Positions 36,285 to 47,739 of a stretch of 64,000 nucleotides of DNA are shown piece by piece (the first letter of the stretch is position 1; each line of letters starts with the position of its first letter). Where the stretch lies: NCBI GenBank assembly GCA_963082875.1, contig OY720100.1, positions 9,982,001 to 10,046,000 on the forward strand. The letters are read 5' to 3'. The notes under the pieces are model-generated. The model saw only the letters and a program-made list of their open reading frames with translations, had not been told where the DNA came from and did not search any database. The translations under genes and the position numbers were made by a program. The stretch comes from Corella eumyota (taxonomy: Eukaryota > Chordata > Ascidiacea > Phlebobranchia > Corellidae).

Positions 36285-36480
36285 TCCACCTCTCCCTTCT
36301 TTACTTTCCTTATAATTACGTTCCTTCATTTTCTGGATCTTTCATTTTCCGTTTCTTCATTTTCCGGTATCTTCATTTTCCGTTCCTTCATTTTTCGTTT
36401 TTTTTATTTTCCGTTCCTATATTTTCCGGTTTCTTCATTTTCCATTCTTTTAATTTCCATTCCTTTCATTTCCTCAAATT
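36285..36480 (+). repeat. Pyrimidine minisatellite (TTCATTTTCCGTTCC type)
   Basis: About a dozen irregular units such as TTCATTTTCCGTTCC, TTCATTTTCCGGT and TTCCATTCC. It is the inverted counterpart of the purine array at 30250-30350. The 106-codon Phe/Ser-rich frame across it is a product of the repeat. Confidence 0.65.
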
Positions 36481-36869
36481 CTGCGCCCCTCTAAAAATGA
36501 CGGTACGTCATTTCATTCACATGGCTTGATTAAAGATAATCAACTGAAAGCAGCAGATTATTACCATTAAAAATTAACACAAAAAATAACGCTTTTGGAG
36601 CGCTAGCGAGAATTTTTTGTGTTGCAGTTAAATTACGGCCAGTAATTTTTTTTAACAATTCAATTAATGCTGCAGATATATTTTTAAGAACATCACAATA
36701 GTTAAAACTAGTTTTATTTAATAAGTAAAATATGGTTCGAAATCGTTTGTTTATTTAATAAACGTAAATACTCAAATTCAAAACATTAGATAAATTAATA
36801 AAAAAAATATAATATTTTTAATTTTTAAGCTAAACAAGAGGTTTCGCCTTGAAAGCATAATTTTAATCT

Positions 36870-37360
36870 ATGATTCCTATTAAAAAACAAAAAAAATTAT
36901 ATATATTAAACAAACAAAAAGTTTTTAAGATATACATAAGAACAAATATTACATATAAAAAAATTAAATGCCTAAAATTGATAGTTAAATTGTAATAAAT
37001 AATTAAGCATTTAAATAATAAACAAAAGTTATGTTTTAAACCCGTTTTGATCATTAATATTATAATAAACATAAGACTGAATTATAAATGTTTTTTATCA
37101 ATCATTGATTTTTAAAGAACAAACAAGCATTAAAAATATAATAAACAAACAAAAATTAATTTTTTAACTCGTTTTTAAGTTATTAATTTTATGATATATA
37201 GTTAATTAAAATTAAAAACTTATTACCAATATTATAATTTTAATAAACAAACGAGCATTAAAAAACAAAATACAAAAATTATTTTTTTGACCCGTTTTTA
37301 AGTTATTAATATAATGATATACGTTTATTAAAATTTAAACACTTACTACTATTGATTAGA
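36870..37360. repeat. AT-rich tandem repeat, family of the 18.6-kb array
   Basis: Three or so diverged units with AATAAACAAACAAAAA, CCCGTTTTTAAGTTATTAAT and ATGATATA blocks. The same blocks occur at 19138-19220. Confidence 0.5.
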
Positions 37361-37731
37361 TTTTATTAAACTAACCCTTATTAATTAGTAATTAGGTTAT
37401 CAAAAATAGTTTATTGTATTACTATAACATATATAAAAAAATACTAAAAAAAAATAAATTTAGTATATTATATATATATATATGAATCGCTTTAAAAAAT
37501 TGTTGTGAACATGAGCCGCGTGCTAAACAAAACTGTCATTCTGCTAAAAAAAAATTTTTAATTCTAGCAGTACTCCGCATTTTTCCGCGTAATAAATGTT
37601 AATATAAATTGTTAAATCGTTAATACAAAAATATCAAATTTAAAAAATAAATTGTTATATATAATAAGTCTGCCAAAGGCTATAACGCCATTTTAACAAA
37701 GCGCTTGCTTTTAACGTTGCGTTCGCTCAAG

Positions 37732-38164
37732 TGAAACGTCAGTTGTCGTCCATATCAACTACGTTATCGTTTTCCGAGGAGAGTGATGACGTCATGGTCG
37801 CGGAAATCGAGATTCCGAGTTTCAGCGTGTCGCCGAGCAAGGAGGCGACGCACGTCGGGCAATACCTGATGACGTTGCCGCAGCATTTGGAGCCGTTCTC
37901 GATCGCGGAAAACGGGGAAAACTTAGAATCACAATCCTTAGAAACGGAAGTCTACCTTTCCCCGCCGAGCCCGGTATACCCGCAATCGAAATCGAGTTTG
38001 AAAACTTATCAGACCAGTGGCTGGGTGCTATTGTAAAAACAACAGAGCATACTTACATTAAGGCGATCACAATAATACCTTCTCTACACTCAAGTGGGGC
38101 TAAGCAACAAGTCTCAGACCTAGACTACATGGCCAGATTGTTATTGTTGATATGCGGCATATGA
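37732..38164 (+). pseudogene. cog7: COG7-like C-terminal fragment, GC-rich, frame-disrupted
   Basis: After an acceptor-like CTCAAG, one frame reads IPSFSVSP, then HVGQYLMTLPQHLEPF, matching the human COG7 stretch NLPAFSLTP, then NIGQYIMSLPLNLEPF. From about 37949 the match continues in another frame: GSLPFPAEPG, then FENLSDQWLGAI, then DLDYMARLLLL, ending at TGA 38162-38164. COG7 is a subunit of the conserved oligomeric Golgi tethering complex. Here only about 140 C-terminal residues are present, a single-base-type frame change lies between about 37925 and 37950, and the last 40 or so residues of the family are missing. The first 260 bases are above 50% GC and use G/C-ending codons, unlike all other genes in the window. 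It may be a decayed copy or the end of a real gene with a sequence error. Confidence 0.6.
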
Positions 38165-39510
38165 ATATAGAAAAATTAAGTTAAACAAATCTCTGTCCGT
38201 TTAACATATATACTCGGTTTTTGCAATTTTTGTGCCAGCAATGGAAACCAAACCCCAAACCTTGGATGTGTTTTAATTTTTTAAATTTTAAGTAGCGTAT
38301 AAATACATCGTGTGTATTTCTATTGGGTTATAATCCTATTACATATTATAAACGTGCAATATTTATGTTATCATTATTTAACCAATGCTATTTGTTATAT
38401 AAATCTTAAACACGCGATTAAAATTTAATATAAAGCCCTATAAGCGTATTCCTTTATTTTACGTGGTTTTAAATGTATTTGGTTCTTAATTAAAACAAAG
38501 AGAATATTTAATTTATAATAACGTGACAAAAGTTCAAGTAATATAAAAGTTTATTTAAATTTTTATGGTAAATTTACAATGGTTTTAGTTGAAATGTTAT
38601 AGAAGTTTATTTTAATTGCAATGGTATAGTAACAAAGTTTTTACTGGAAGTTGGATTATGTGTTTATGGTATGCAATGACAACGGAAAGTACCAAACAAA
38701 AAATATTTTTTACATTTTATTTATCAGCAGAAATAAATACACATACAAAACACAAATAAATATTTATAATACAACACACATAAAAAAGAATAAATAATTT
38801 TTAAAAGTATAAAGGTAAATATGAATTTTTCAGTTTCTATCATTGGAAATACCAACAAAAATAAAGAGCAGAAATAAAACGTCACAAAGTACCATATAAA
38901 TTTATTTAAAAAGGGCAAAAAATACAAAAATCATTATTAAAACATTAATGCATACAAAGACTATAACACTTTTTTGTATATATATTATTTAAAACGTCTA
39001 GTTTTACAAGTTTTTTTTTTCACATTGAAAACTTGTGCAAATATTGTCTTTTGTTTAAATGTACTGACGATTTTCAATCATAGTACATGTAGATTTGTTT
39101 ACTTGAGACAAGGTTGGTGGTAGGTAGGTACAGTTTTAATTATTAGTTTTGTATTGGCCAACTATTCTGGAAAATAAAAAATAGTTAGGAATCTCATTGA
39201 CTTAAATTTAAAAAGTTTTGTGTCTTAAAAAAATGTTGTTTTATTGTAACGATTTTGCCTAATATTCTTTTGTATGGTAAGCCGTATTTATATTTCTAGT
39301 TTATTATTGCGTAAGATTACAAATAACCGTCCACAAACTCGTAAAACGAATACTATTTCCAATACACTACAATTAAACAGTTAAACCAACAAGTCACGTG
39401 ATACAAAACACGTGATAATGATAAGGCGTAAAATCGAGACTCCAGGTGCAAACACCTGACAAGGAATAGATAAGACTTAGTGTAAACTAGAAAATGGCGT
39501 ATTTGTTACA
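38165..39510. other. Spacer before palindrome 1
   Basis: No gene was seen. At about 38515-38690 there are a few units of the degenerate repeat that also flanks the right end of palindrome 1 (TTTATTTAAATTTTTATGGT, then ATAGTAACAAAG). A cluster of E-box-like sites lies at 39394-39458. Minus-strand frames near 38.8 kb are AT-driven Phe/Ile/Tyr runs. Confidence 0.5.
39394..39458. promoter_or_regulatory. Possible cluster of E-box and GATA-like sites
   Basis: Within 65 bases are TCACGTGA (39394), CACGTG (39409), a following TGATAATGATAAGG, and an inverted pair CAGGTG/CACCTG (39443 and 39453). TCACGTGA is the core of MITF/TFEB/USF-type sites. It lies just outside the left end of palindrome 1. Function is inferred only from motif density. 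Confidence 0.25.
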
Positions 39511-42500
39511 ATTGTCACCATACTATAAAAATTTACCCGAACTACTGTCTAAAAATCAGTCGGAACACTATTAAAATTAGCTACTATTAAAAATATTATC
39601 ATAACCCTATAAAAAGAAGCTACCAAGTTGAACATTGTAACAATATTATTAGAATACTGTGTTGAACATGGTCACAATACTTTTAGCATTTAAATTATCT
39701 ACGAAGTAAAATATTGTCACAATTCCATAACAAAAAATTACTTCCTTCCCTTAACACCACGAAAATTTAAACGAGCTACAATAAAAACATTGTTAGGGAT
39801 GATTGCAGTAGTTTAAAACTAAAATATTTAAATAATAAATAAATAAAATAAGGACCAATAGGGGGATTTTTATTAAATTAAAATAGGCAATTTTAGGGTG
39901 AGCGTGTAAAAATAAAGTAAATCATAGTCTTAGAAGCATATTAATGAATACAAGAAAGGATTTGTGCAGCAGATATATTATATTTATAGTAACAAAATAA
40001 TTTAAGGTAAGCTTTAATTTATAATTGTTTGAGTAAATAATACGAATTTTTAAATTAGCCTATGTTTATTGAGTCGTATATATTTACACCGAATTTTTCG
40101 TTTATCCTCGATATTTTATTATTTTAAAAATATTTAATAAAATGCAAATATTTTAAACTTTAGTAGCCTAACATAGTTAAAATAGTATATATAAATAAAA
40201 ATAATGCAATAAAATGTGTTATTTGATTTAAAATCGATGTGACGTCACAAATCCAGCGATCTTTCTTGAAATGGCATGAGCGAGGGCTTTTTTAAGATTT
40301 GGGTTAGGAAATCAGGGTTAGAGTTTCCAAAAATTATACATCGACATATTTGATTATAACAAACGCGATTGTTAAAGTTTTGATCTAAAGTTAGTCGGTA
40401 ATAGTCTGAACATAAACAAGTTTTTTAATAACATGTTGATAAATCACATGAAGATGACAAAATTAATAAATTTTTATTATATTTTTATGCAAATTAGACA
40501 ATTATTTAGGTGAATATTGGCCATGTTACAAATTACTTATTGTCGTAAGTTCATACACCACTATCTTTCTGGCAGAGAGCTGGCAGAGAATTTTGCTTGG
40601 GCGGATAATTATAACAAATAGTGGTTCCAAATATTTTATAATCGTACAATACAAAAAATAACGGGGTAAAATAGCCCCTTCAAAGGGAACAAATTAAAAT
40701 CAAACCTAATATAAAATAAGTTGGCAAGGTTCTTAACACTTAAAAATCAAAATAAAATTAAACAAAACATTGAAAAATTGTTAAAAGCAGGAGTAAACTT
40801 TTGTACTGAACTGAAATACGTGTTATTACTGACGTCACAAATCGGGGGTTTTGACAACTTACCTATCATGTCGCTCTAATTTATTTTTGATATTTTGTAA
40901 AGAACAACGTACCCAACCACGACATATCTTCAAAAAAGTGAACAAAATATAAGAAAGTGGTCAAATGCAGGTGTAAACTTTGTATTTTCGTAATATACGC
41001 TATATAAGTGACGTCACAAATCGGGGGTTTTGACAACTTACCTATTATGTCGCTCCAATTTATTTTTGATATTTTGTAAAGAACAACGTACCCAACCACG
41101 TCATATCTTCTAAAAAGTGAACCAAAGATTAGAAAGTGGTTAAATGCAGGTGTAAACTTTGTATTTTCGTAATATACGCTATATAAGTGACGTCACAAAT
41201 CGGGGGTTTTGACAACTTACCTATCATATCGCTTCAATTTATTTTTGATATTTTGTAAAGAAAAACGTACCCAACCACGACATATCTTCAAAAAAGTGAA
41301 CAAAGGATTAGAAAGTGGTTAAATGCAGGTGTAAACTTTGTATTTTCGTAATATACGCTATATAAGTGACGTCACAAATCGGGGGTTTTGACAACTTACC
41401 TATCATGTCGCTCCAATTTATTTTTGATATTTTGTAAAGAAAAACGCACTTAATTACGACATATTTTCGAAAAAGTGAACAAAATATTAGAAAGTGATCA
41501 AATACAGGTGTAAACTTTGTATTTTCGTAATATACGCTATATAAGTGACGTCACAAATCGGGGGTTTTTGACAACTTACCTATCATGTTGCTTCAAATCT
41601 TTTTTTATATTTTGTGGAGGACAACGTACCCAATTATGACATATTTTCAAAAAAGTGAACAAAATATTAGAAACTGATCAAATACAGGTGTAAACTTTGT
41701 ATTTTTGTAATATACGCTATATAAGTGACGTCACAAATCGGGGGTTTTGACAACTTACCTATCATGTCGCACCAATTTATTTTTGATATTTTGTGGAGGA
41801 CAACGTACCCAACCACAATATATCTTCAAAAAAGTGAACAAAATATTAGAAAGTGGTCAAATACAGGTGTAAACTTTGTATTTTCGTAATATACGCTATA
41901 TAAGTGACGTCAAAAATCAAGGGTTTTGACAACTTACCTATCATGTCGCTTCAATTTATTTTTGACATTTTGTAAAAAACAACGCACTTAAATACGACAT
42001 ATTTTCGAAAAAGTGAACAAAATATTAGAAAGTGATCAAATACAGGTGTAAACTTTGTATTTTCGTAATATACGCTATATAAGTGACGTCACAAATCGGG
42101 GTTTTTGACAACTTACCTATCATGTTGCTTCAAAACTTTTTTTATATTTTGTGGAGGACAACGTACCCAACCACAATATATCTTCAAAAAAGTGAACAAA
42201 ATATTAGAAAGTGGTCAAATACAGGTGTAAACTTTGTATTTTCGTAATATACGCTATATAAGTGACGTCAAAAATCAAGGGTTTTGACAACTTACCTATC
42301 ATGTCGCTTCAATTTATTTTTGACATTTTGTAAAAAACAACGCACTTAAATACGACATATTTTCGAAAAAGTAAACAAAATATTAGAAAGTGGTCAAATA
42401 CAGGTGTAAATTTTGTATTTTTGTAATATACGCTATATAAATAACGTCACAAATCGGGGGTTTTGACAACTTACCTATCATGTCGCTCCAATTTATTTTT

Positions 42501-43395
42501 GATATTTTGTAAAGAACAACGCACTTAATTACGACATATTTTCAAAAAAGTGAAAAAAATATTAGAAAGTGGTCAAATACAGGTGTAAACTTTGTATTTT
42601 CGTAATATACGCTATATAAGTGACGTCACAAATCGGGGGTTTTGACAACTTACCTATCATGTCGCACCAATTTATTTTTGATATTTTGTGGAGGACAACG
42701 TACCCAACCACAATATATCTTCAAAAAAGTGAACAAAATATTAGAAAGTGGTCAAATACAGGTGTAAACTTTGTATTTTCGTAATATACGCTATATAAGT
42801 GACGTCAAAAATCAAGGGTTTTGACAACTTACCTATCATGTCGCTTCAATTTATTTTTGACATTTTGTAAAAAACAACGCACTTAATTACGACATATTTT
42901 TAAAAAAGTGAACAAAATATTAGAAAGTGGTCAAATACAGGTGTAAATTTTGTATTTTTGTAATATACGCTATATAAATAACGTCACAAATCGGGGGTTT
43001 TGACAACTTACCTATCATGTCGCTCCAATTTATTTTTGATATTTTGTAAAGAACAACGCACTTAATTACGACATATTTTCAAAAAAGTGAACAAAATATT
43101 AGAAAGTGGTCAAATACAGGTGTAAACTTTGTATTTTCGTAATATACGCTATATAAGTGACGTCAAAAATCGGAGGTTTTGACAACTTAACTATCATGTC
43201 GCTCCAATTTATTTTTGATATTTTGTGGAGGACAACGTACCCAACCACGATATATCTTAAAAAAAGTAAACAAAATATTAGAAAGTGGCCAAATGCAGGT
43301 GTAAACTTTGTATTTTCGTAATATACGCTATGTAAGTGACGTCACAAATCGGGGGTTTTGACAACTTTCCTATTATGTCGCTCCAATTTTGATAA
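39511..43395 (+). repeat. Palindrome 1, left arm
   Basis: The arm runs from ATTGTCACCATAC at 39511 to about 43395 and reappears inverted at about 44275-48002. In order it holds a degenerate TAAATTTTTATGGT-type repeat, a block around 39880 (AATAGGGGGATTTTTATTAA), an A/T-rich block with a single TGACGTCACAAATCCAGCG near 40240, a TCTGGCAGAGAGC block at 40568, and the 179-bp array. No coding sequence was found. Similarity between arms is high but imperfect, with length differences in the arrays. Confidence 0.8.
40783..43390 (+). repeat. 179-bp tandem array in the left arm (about 15 units)
   Basis: CRE-like sites recur at 40830, 41010, 41189, 41368, 41547, 41727, 41906, 42085, 42264, 42443, 42622, 42801, 42980, 43159 and 43338, giving a period of 179. 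Each unit carries GTAATATACGCTATATAAGT, then GACGTCACAAATCGGGGG, then GACAACTTACCTATCATGTC, then ACAACGTACCCAACCACGAC, then CAAATACAGGTGTAAACTTT. Thirteen of the fifteen sites keep TGACGTCA; two read TAACGTCA. Variant units recur in a three-unit (537-bp) pattern. Confidence 0.9.
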
Positions 43396-44274
43396 TCACA
43401 CTTGTTAAAAGTATGCCGGGCTGTTCTTTACAATCGGTTTTAACCAACAACCTTACGCTAAGTATAATAGGACAAGATTTTAGGGAACTTAAATAAACAT
43501 ATCTTTATTGTAAACGTAGCTCTGGTTTGGACCATTTCGTAAAGCAAATTATTGAAACCGAAAACAGTTTTCAAGCGAATGCGTTAATTTAAAAATGGGT
43601 AGGAAACTTATTAAGGAAGATAAAACATAAGCAAAAACACAACTCTTAAAGCAAAAAAGAAGTCGCCATTTAAAATGATGGTTTCTTCATTCAAAAAGCA
43701 AAAACGCAGAAACAAGGGATTTTACACGAATCAGCGAAAAGGCTAAAATTTAAAAATACGTCATCAAATTCACCGCCTTTACCATCGGTAGATTAATAAA
43801 ATTTATTACAAAAACACTCCATAAACCAATTAAAAATTAAAACAATTAATATGATAAATGCTGACATTTGAAATTTTACGAATCTAATTGGTCTATACGA
43901 TAATTTTTTAAAGTTACCAATATTTGTGATATCGCTTTTAAAAATGTTGATAATCAAACTATACGTTGGCTTGACTTGGCAACAATATTTTGTTATCACT
44001 CCAATGATATGCATAATAAAATAATGCAATACTACATTAATTACAACATCTGTTGGTTTTCAAAATACGTCGTCGATGCCTATTTAACTTCTTTAGTACA
44101 TGTGGTTAATTTTTCTTAAAATAATTTTTTTTTTTAGTATTTTGGAATGTACCTTAACTATTTTAAATAGAATTAAATTAATAAAACACCATTTAAAATT
44201 TAAGAAAATTATATTTAACTAGGATGACACTTTACAAAATTGCAAATTTTTTCCAAAATTGGGGAATAAACATT
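43396..44274. other. Single-copy centre of palindrome 1
   Basis: About 880 bases between the two inverted arrays, starting with GATAATCACACTTG. It is AT-rich and without a convincing gene; a 78-codon minus-strand frame (43793-44029) is Ile/Phe-rich and has no recognisable domain. Confidence 0.5.
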
Positions 44275-44279
44275 TTATG

Positions 44280-45640
44280 TTAATATATTTTGGAATGTCG
44301 TTGTTGGGTACGTTGTCCTCCACAAAATATAAAAAATAAATTGGAGCGACATGATAGGTAAGTTGTTAAAACTTCCGATTTGTGAAGTCACATAAAAATT
44401 TACACCTGTATTTGACCACTTTCTAATATTTTGTTCACTTTTTTAAAGATATGCCGTGGTTGGGTACGTTGTCCTCCACAAAATATCAAAAATAAATTGG
44501 AGCGACATGGTAGGTAAGTTGTTAAAACTCCCGATTTGTGACGTCACTTCTATAGCGTATATTACAAAAATACAAAGTTTACACCTGTATTTGACCACTT
44601 TCTAATATTTTGTTCACTGTTTTTAGGATATGTCGTGGTTGGGTACGTTGTCCTCCACAAAATATCAAAAATAAATTGGAGCGACATGGTAGGTAAGTTG
44701 TTAAAACTCCCGATTTGTGACGTCACTTCTATAGCGTATATTACAAAAATACAAAGTTTACACCTGTATTTGACCACTTTCTAATATTTTGTTCACTTTT
44801 TTTAGGATATGTCGTGGTTGGGTACGTTGTCCTCCACAAAATATCAAAAATAAATTGGAGCGACATGATAGGTAAGTTGTCAAAACCCCCGATTTGTGAC
44901 GTCACTTATATAGCGTATATTATGAAAATACAAAGTTTACACCTGCATTTGACCACTTTCTAATATTTTGTTCACTTTTTTTAAGATATGTCGTGGTTGG
45001 GTACGTTGTCCTCCACAAAATATCAAAAATAAATTGGAGCGACATGCTAGGTAAATTGTCAAAACCCCCGATTTGTGACGTCACTTATATAGCGTATATT
45101 ACGAAAATACAAAGTTTACACCTGTATTTGACCACTTTCTAATATTTTGTTCACTTTTTTGAAAGTATGTCATGGTTGGGTACGTTGTTCTCCGTCAAAT
45201 ATAAAAAAAGAATTGGAGCGACATGCTAGGTAAATTGTCAAAACCCCCGATTTGTGACGTCACTTATATAGCGTTTATTACGAAAATACAAAGTTTACAC
45301 CTGCATTTAACTACTTTCTTATATTTTGTTCACTTTTTTGAAGATATGTCGTGGTTGGGTACGTTGTTCTTCACCAAATATAAAAAAAGAATTGGAGCGA
45401 CATGCTAGGTAAATTGTCAAAACTACCGATTTGTGACGTCACTTATATAGCGTATATTACGAAAATACAAAGTTTACACCTGCATTTAAATACTTTCTTA
45501 TATTTTGTTCACTTTTTTGAAGATATGTCGTGGTTGGGTACGTTGTTTTTTACAAAATATCAAAAATAAATTGGAGCGACATGATAGGTAAGTTGTCAAA
45601 ACCCCCGATTTGTGACGTCAGTAATAACACGTATTTCAGT
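44280..45640 (-). repeat. 179-bp tandem array in the right arm (about 8 units)
   Basis: Inverted units with CRE-like sites at about 44390 (mutated), 44539, 44718, 44897, 45076, 45257, 45437 and 45616. On the plus strand nearly every unit carries the block GCGACATG(A/C/G)TAGGTAA, a consensus 5' splice site. Reading frames of 60-70 codons across this array are repeat products. Confidence 0.9.
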
Positions 45641-45908
45641 TCAGTACAAAAGTTTTACTCCTGCTTTTAACAATTTTCCAATGTTTTGTTTAATTTTATT
45701 TTAATTTTAAAGTGTTAAGAACCTTGCTTACTTATTCTATATTAGGTTTGGTTTTAATTTGTTCCCTTTGAAGGGGCTATTTTACCCCGTTATTTTTTGT
45801 ATTGTACGATTATAAAATATTTGGAATCACTATTTTTTATAATTATTCGCCCAAGCAAAATTCTCTGCTACACTCTGCCAGCTCTCTGGCAGAAAGATGG
45901 TGGTGTTC

Positions 45909-47040
45909 AATACGCTGGCAGACATAGAGAAATATTCTTATTTTGCTCTTTCTGAGCCGTTTGTTGTACCTTTTTTTAATTTTTTTTGCAGAAAACAAAC
46001 TTAGCATGAAAAGCAATATTAAGTCATATTATAAAATACATTTTTTTACTTTTGAAGTATTTTTAATTAGGTAGGCCGTATTTAAAAAAAAATTAACAAA
46101 TTATGGGTATGCTGTTAATTTTGAAAGTTTACCATTTAAAAACGCTTACAAACACTTGCAAGAAAGAGACTGGTCAACTAAGTGTTATTAAAACAAAGTT
46201 TACCGTTAACACAGTCTTAGTTTTGTTTAAAATAAAATCACTTCCAAGTTTTAAACTAATACATTGTCAAATTGTTCAAGTTAGCCTATAGAGCCTTTAC
46301 AGACGATATATACTTTTATTTTGGTTATATTATAACAATTATTTTGGTTGTATTTATGTATAGTGTATAGCACAAACTAAAGTTAAGAAAGGGAGCAAAC
46401 ACTAACATTTGTTGCCAGGGGTACAAGTACTTATGTATATTGTAGGTTATAATAAAAATTGTTTGGAATTATAGATTAAAAAAAACACATAAAAGATGTT
46501 AACCAGAATATTCAATGTTTATAGTTTATTGATGTATAATATACGTATGTGTCTTAACCCATGTGACGTTTAGTGATTAGAACTATTTTTATATGAAACT
46601 CAACAAAATTGTCGGATGTATCAAGTTTTAAGCAAAACTTGCTGTTCTAACAGGTAAACTTTGTGCTTTAGTAACATTCTGTCAGCAAATGTGTTTGTCA
46701 GCAAATATCAACCGTTTCTAGCTGGTAAATATTCAAAATTAACATCATAACCTTAATTTGATGGAATCTTTTCGATCTGTCTGTTTTTTTGCAAGTGTTT
46801 GTCAGCAAATATCAACCGTTTCTAGCTGGTAAATTTTCAAAATTAACATCATAACCTTAATTTGATGGAATCTTTCAAATACAGCTACCCAATTAAAAAT
46901 ACTTTAAAAGTAAAAAATGTCTAATATATTATGGCTAAATATTGCTTTTCATGCTTGTTTTCTGAAAAAAAAATATAAAAAAGTACAACAAACAGCTTAG
47001 AAAGGGCATAATAAAAAAATATTTTTATGTCTGCCAGCGT
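45909..47040. mobile_element. Fold-back MITE inserted in the right arm of palindrome 1
   Basis: Inverted terminal repeats of about 165 bp (45909-46075 and 46880-47040), each starting TACGCTGGCAGACATA at the outer edge, enclose about 800 bp with no gene of known family. The left arm has no insertion at the matching place (around 40545). The outermost TA on each side may be the target duplication. The inside contains a direct repeat at 46687-46875 and a 62-codon frame of no known family. Confidence 0.65.
46687..46875 (+). repeat. Direct duplication, about 85-90 bp
   Basis: The block TGTTTGTCAGCAAATATCAA through TTTGATGGAATCTTT occurs twice in tandem, ending near 46770 and 46876, with only a few differences. 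It lies inside the fold-back insertion. Confidence 0.7.
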
Positions 47041-47739
47041 ATGAATTTACGATAATAAGTAATATAGAACAAGGACAATATTTAACTTAATAATCGTCTA
47101 AATTGCATAAAAATATAATAAAAATTTATTGATTTAGTCATAATCATGTGCTTTATTAGCATGTTATTAATAAACTTGTTTATTTACAGCCTATTACCGA
47201 CCAACTTAAGTTTAAAAATTTAACAATCTCGTTTTTTTATGATCGTTTTTTTTTTTTTTTAAAAGATGGCTGGATTTGTGACGTCACATCGGCTTTAAAT
47301 CAAATATTTTTTTATTTATATATAATTTATTTTTATTTATATATAATTCTAACTATGTTAAACTATTAAAGTTTAAAATATTTGCATTTTATTAAATATA
47401 ATAAAATATCGAGGATAAACGAAAAATTAGGTGTAAATATGTATGGCTCAATGAACATCAACTTATTCAAAAATTCGTACTATTTACTCAAACAAATATA
47501 AATTTAAGCTTTCTTTAAATTAGTTTGTTATAATAAATTTAATATGTATGCTGAAAAGATCCTTCTTTGCATTTATTAATATGCTTCTAAGACTATGGTT
47601 TACTTTATTTTTACACGCTCACCCTAAAATTGCCTATTTTAATTTAATAAAAATCCCCCTATTGGCTTCTATTTTATTTATTAATTATTTAAATATTTTA
47701 GTTTTAAACTACTACAATCATCCCTAACAATGTTTTTTT

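Larger units (their letters stand above)
33687..37731. other. Spacer between the p67phox-like gene and the COG7 fragment
   Basis: The p67phox 3' UTR probably ends after AATAAA at 33869-33874 (a second signal lies near 34085). Between 33.9 and 36.2 kb I see no gene; frames of 70-85 codons near 34.2, 34.9 and 35.3 kb have no recognisable domain. A pyrimidine array lies at 36285-36480 and an AT-rich tandem repeat at 36870-37360. A (TA)n tract is near 37470. Confidence 0.5.

Noticed and set aside
36209-36529. 106-codon Phe/Ser/His-rich frame
   Set aside because: Produced by the pyrimidine minisatellite.
38724-38927. 67-codon Phe/Tyr-rich minus-strand frame
   Set aside because: Low-complexity AT-driven composition; resembles membrane protein only by bias.
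40881-45408. Frames of 60-72 codons across the 179-bp arrays (both strands)
   Set aside because: Identical peptides recur with the repeat period and simply reflect the repeat; no start or splice context supports them.
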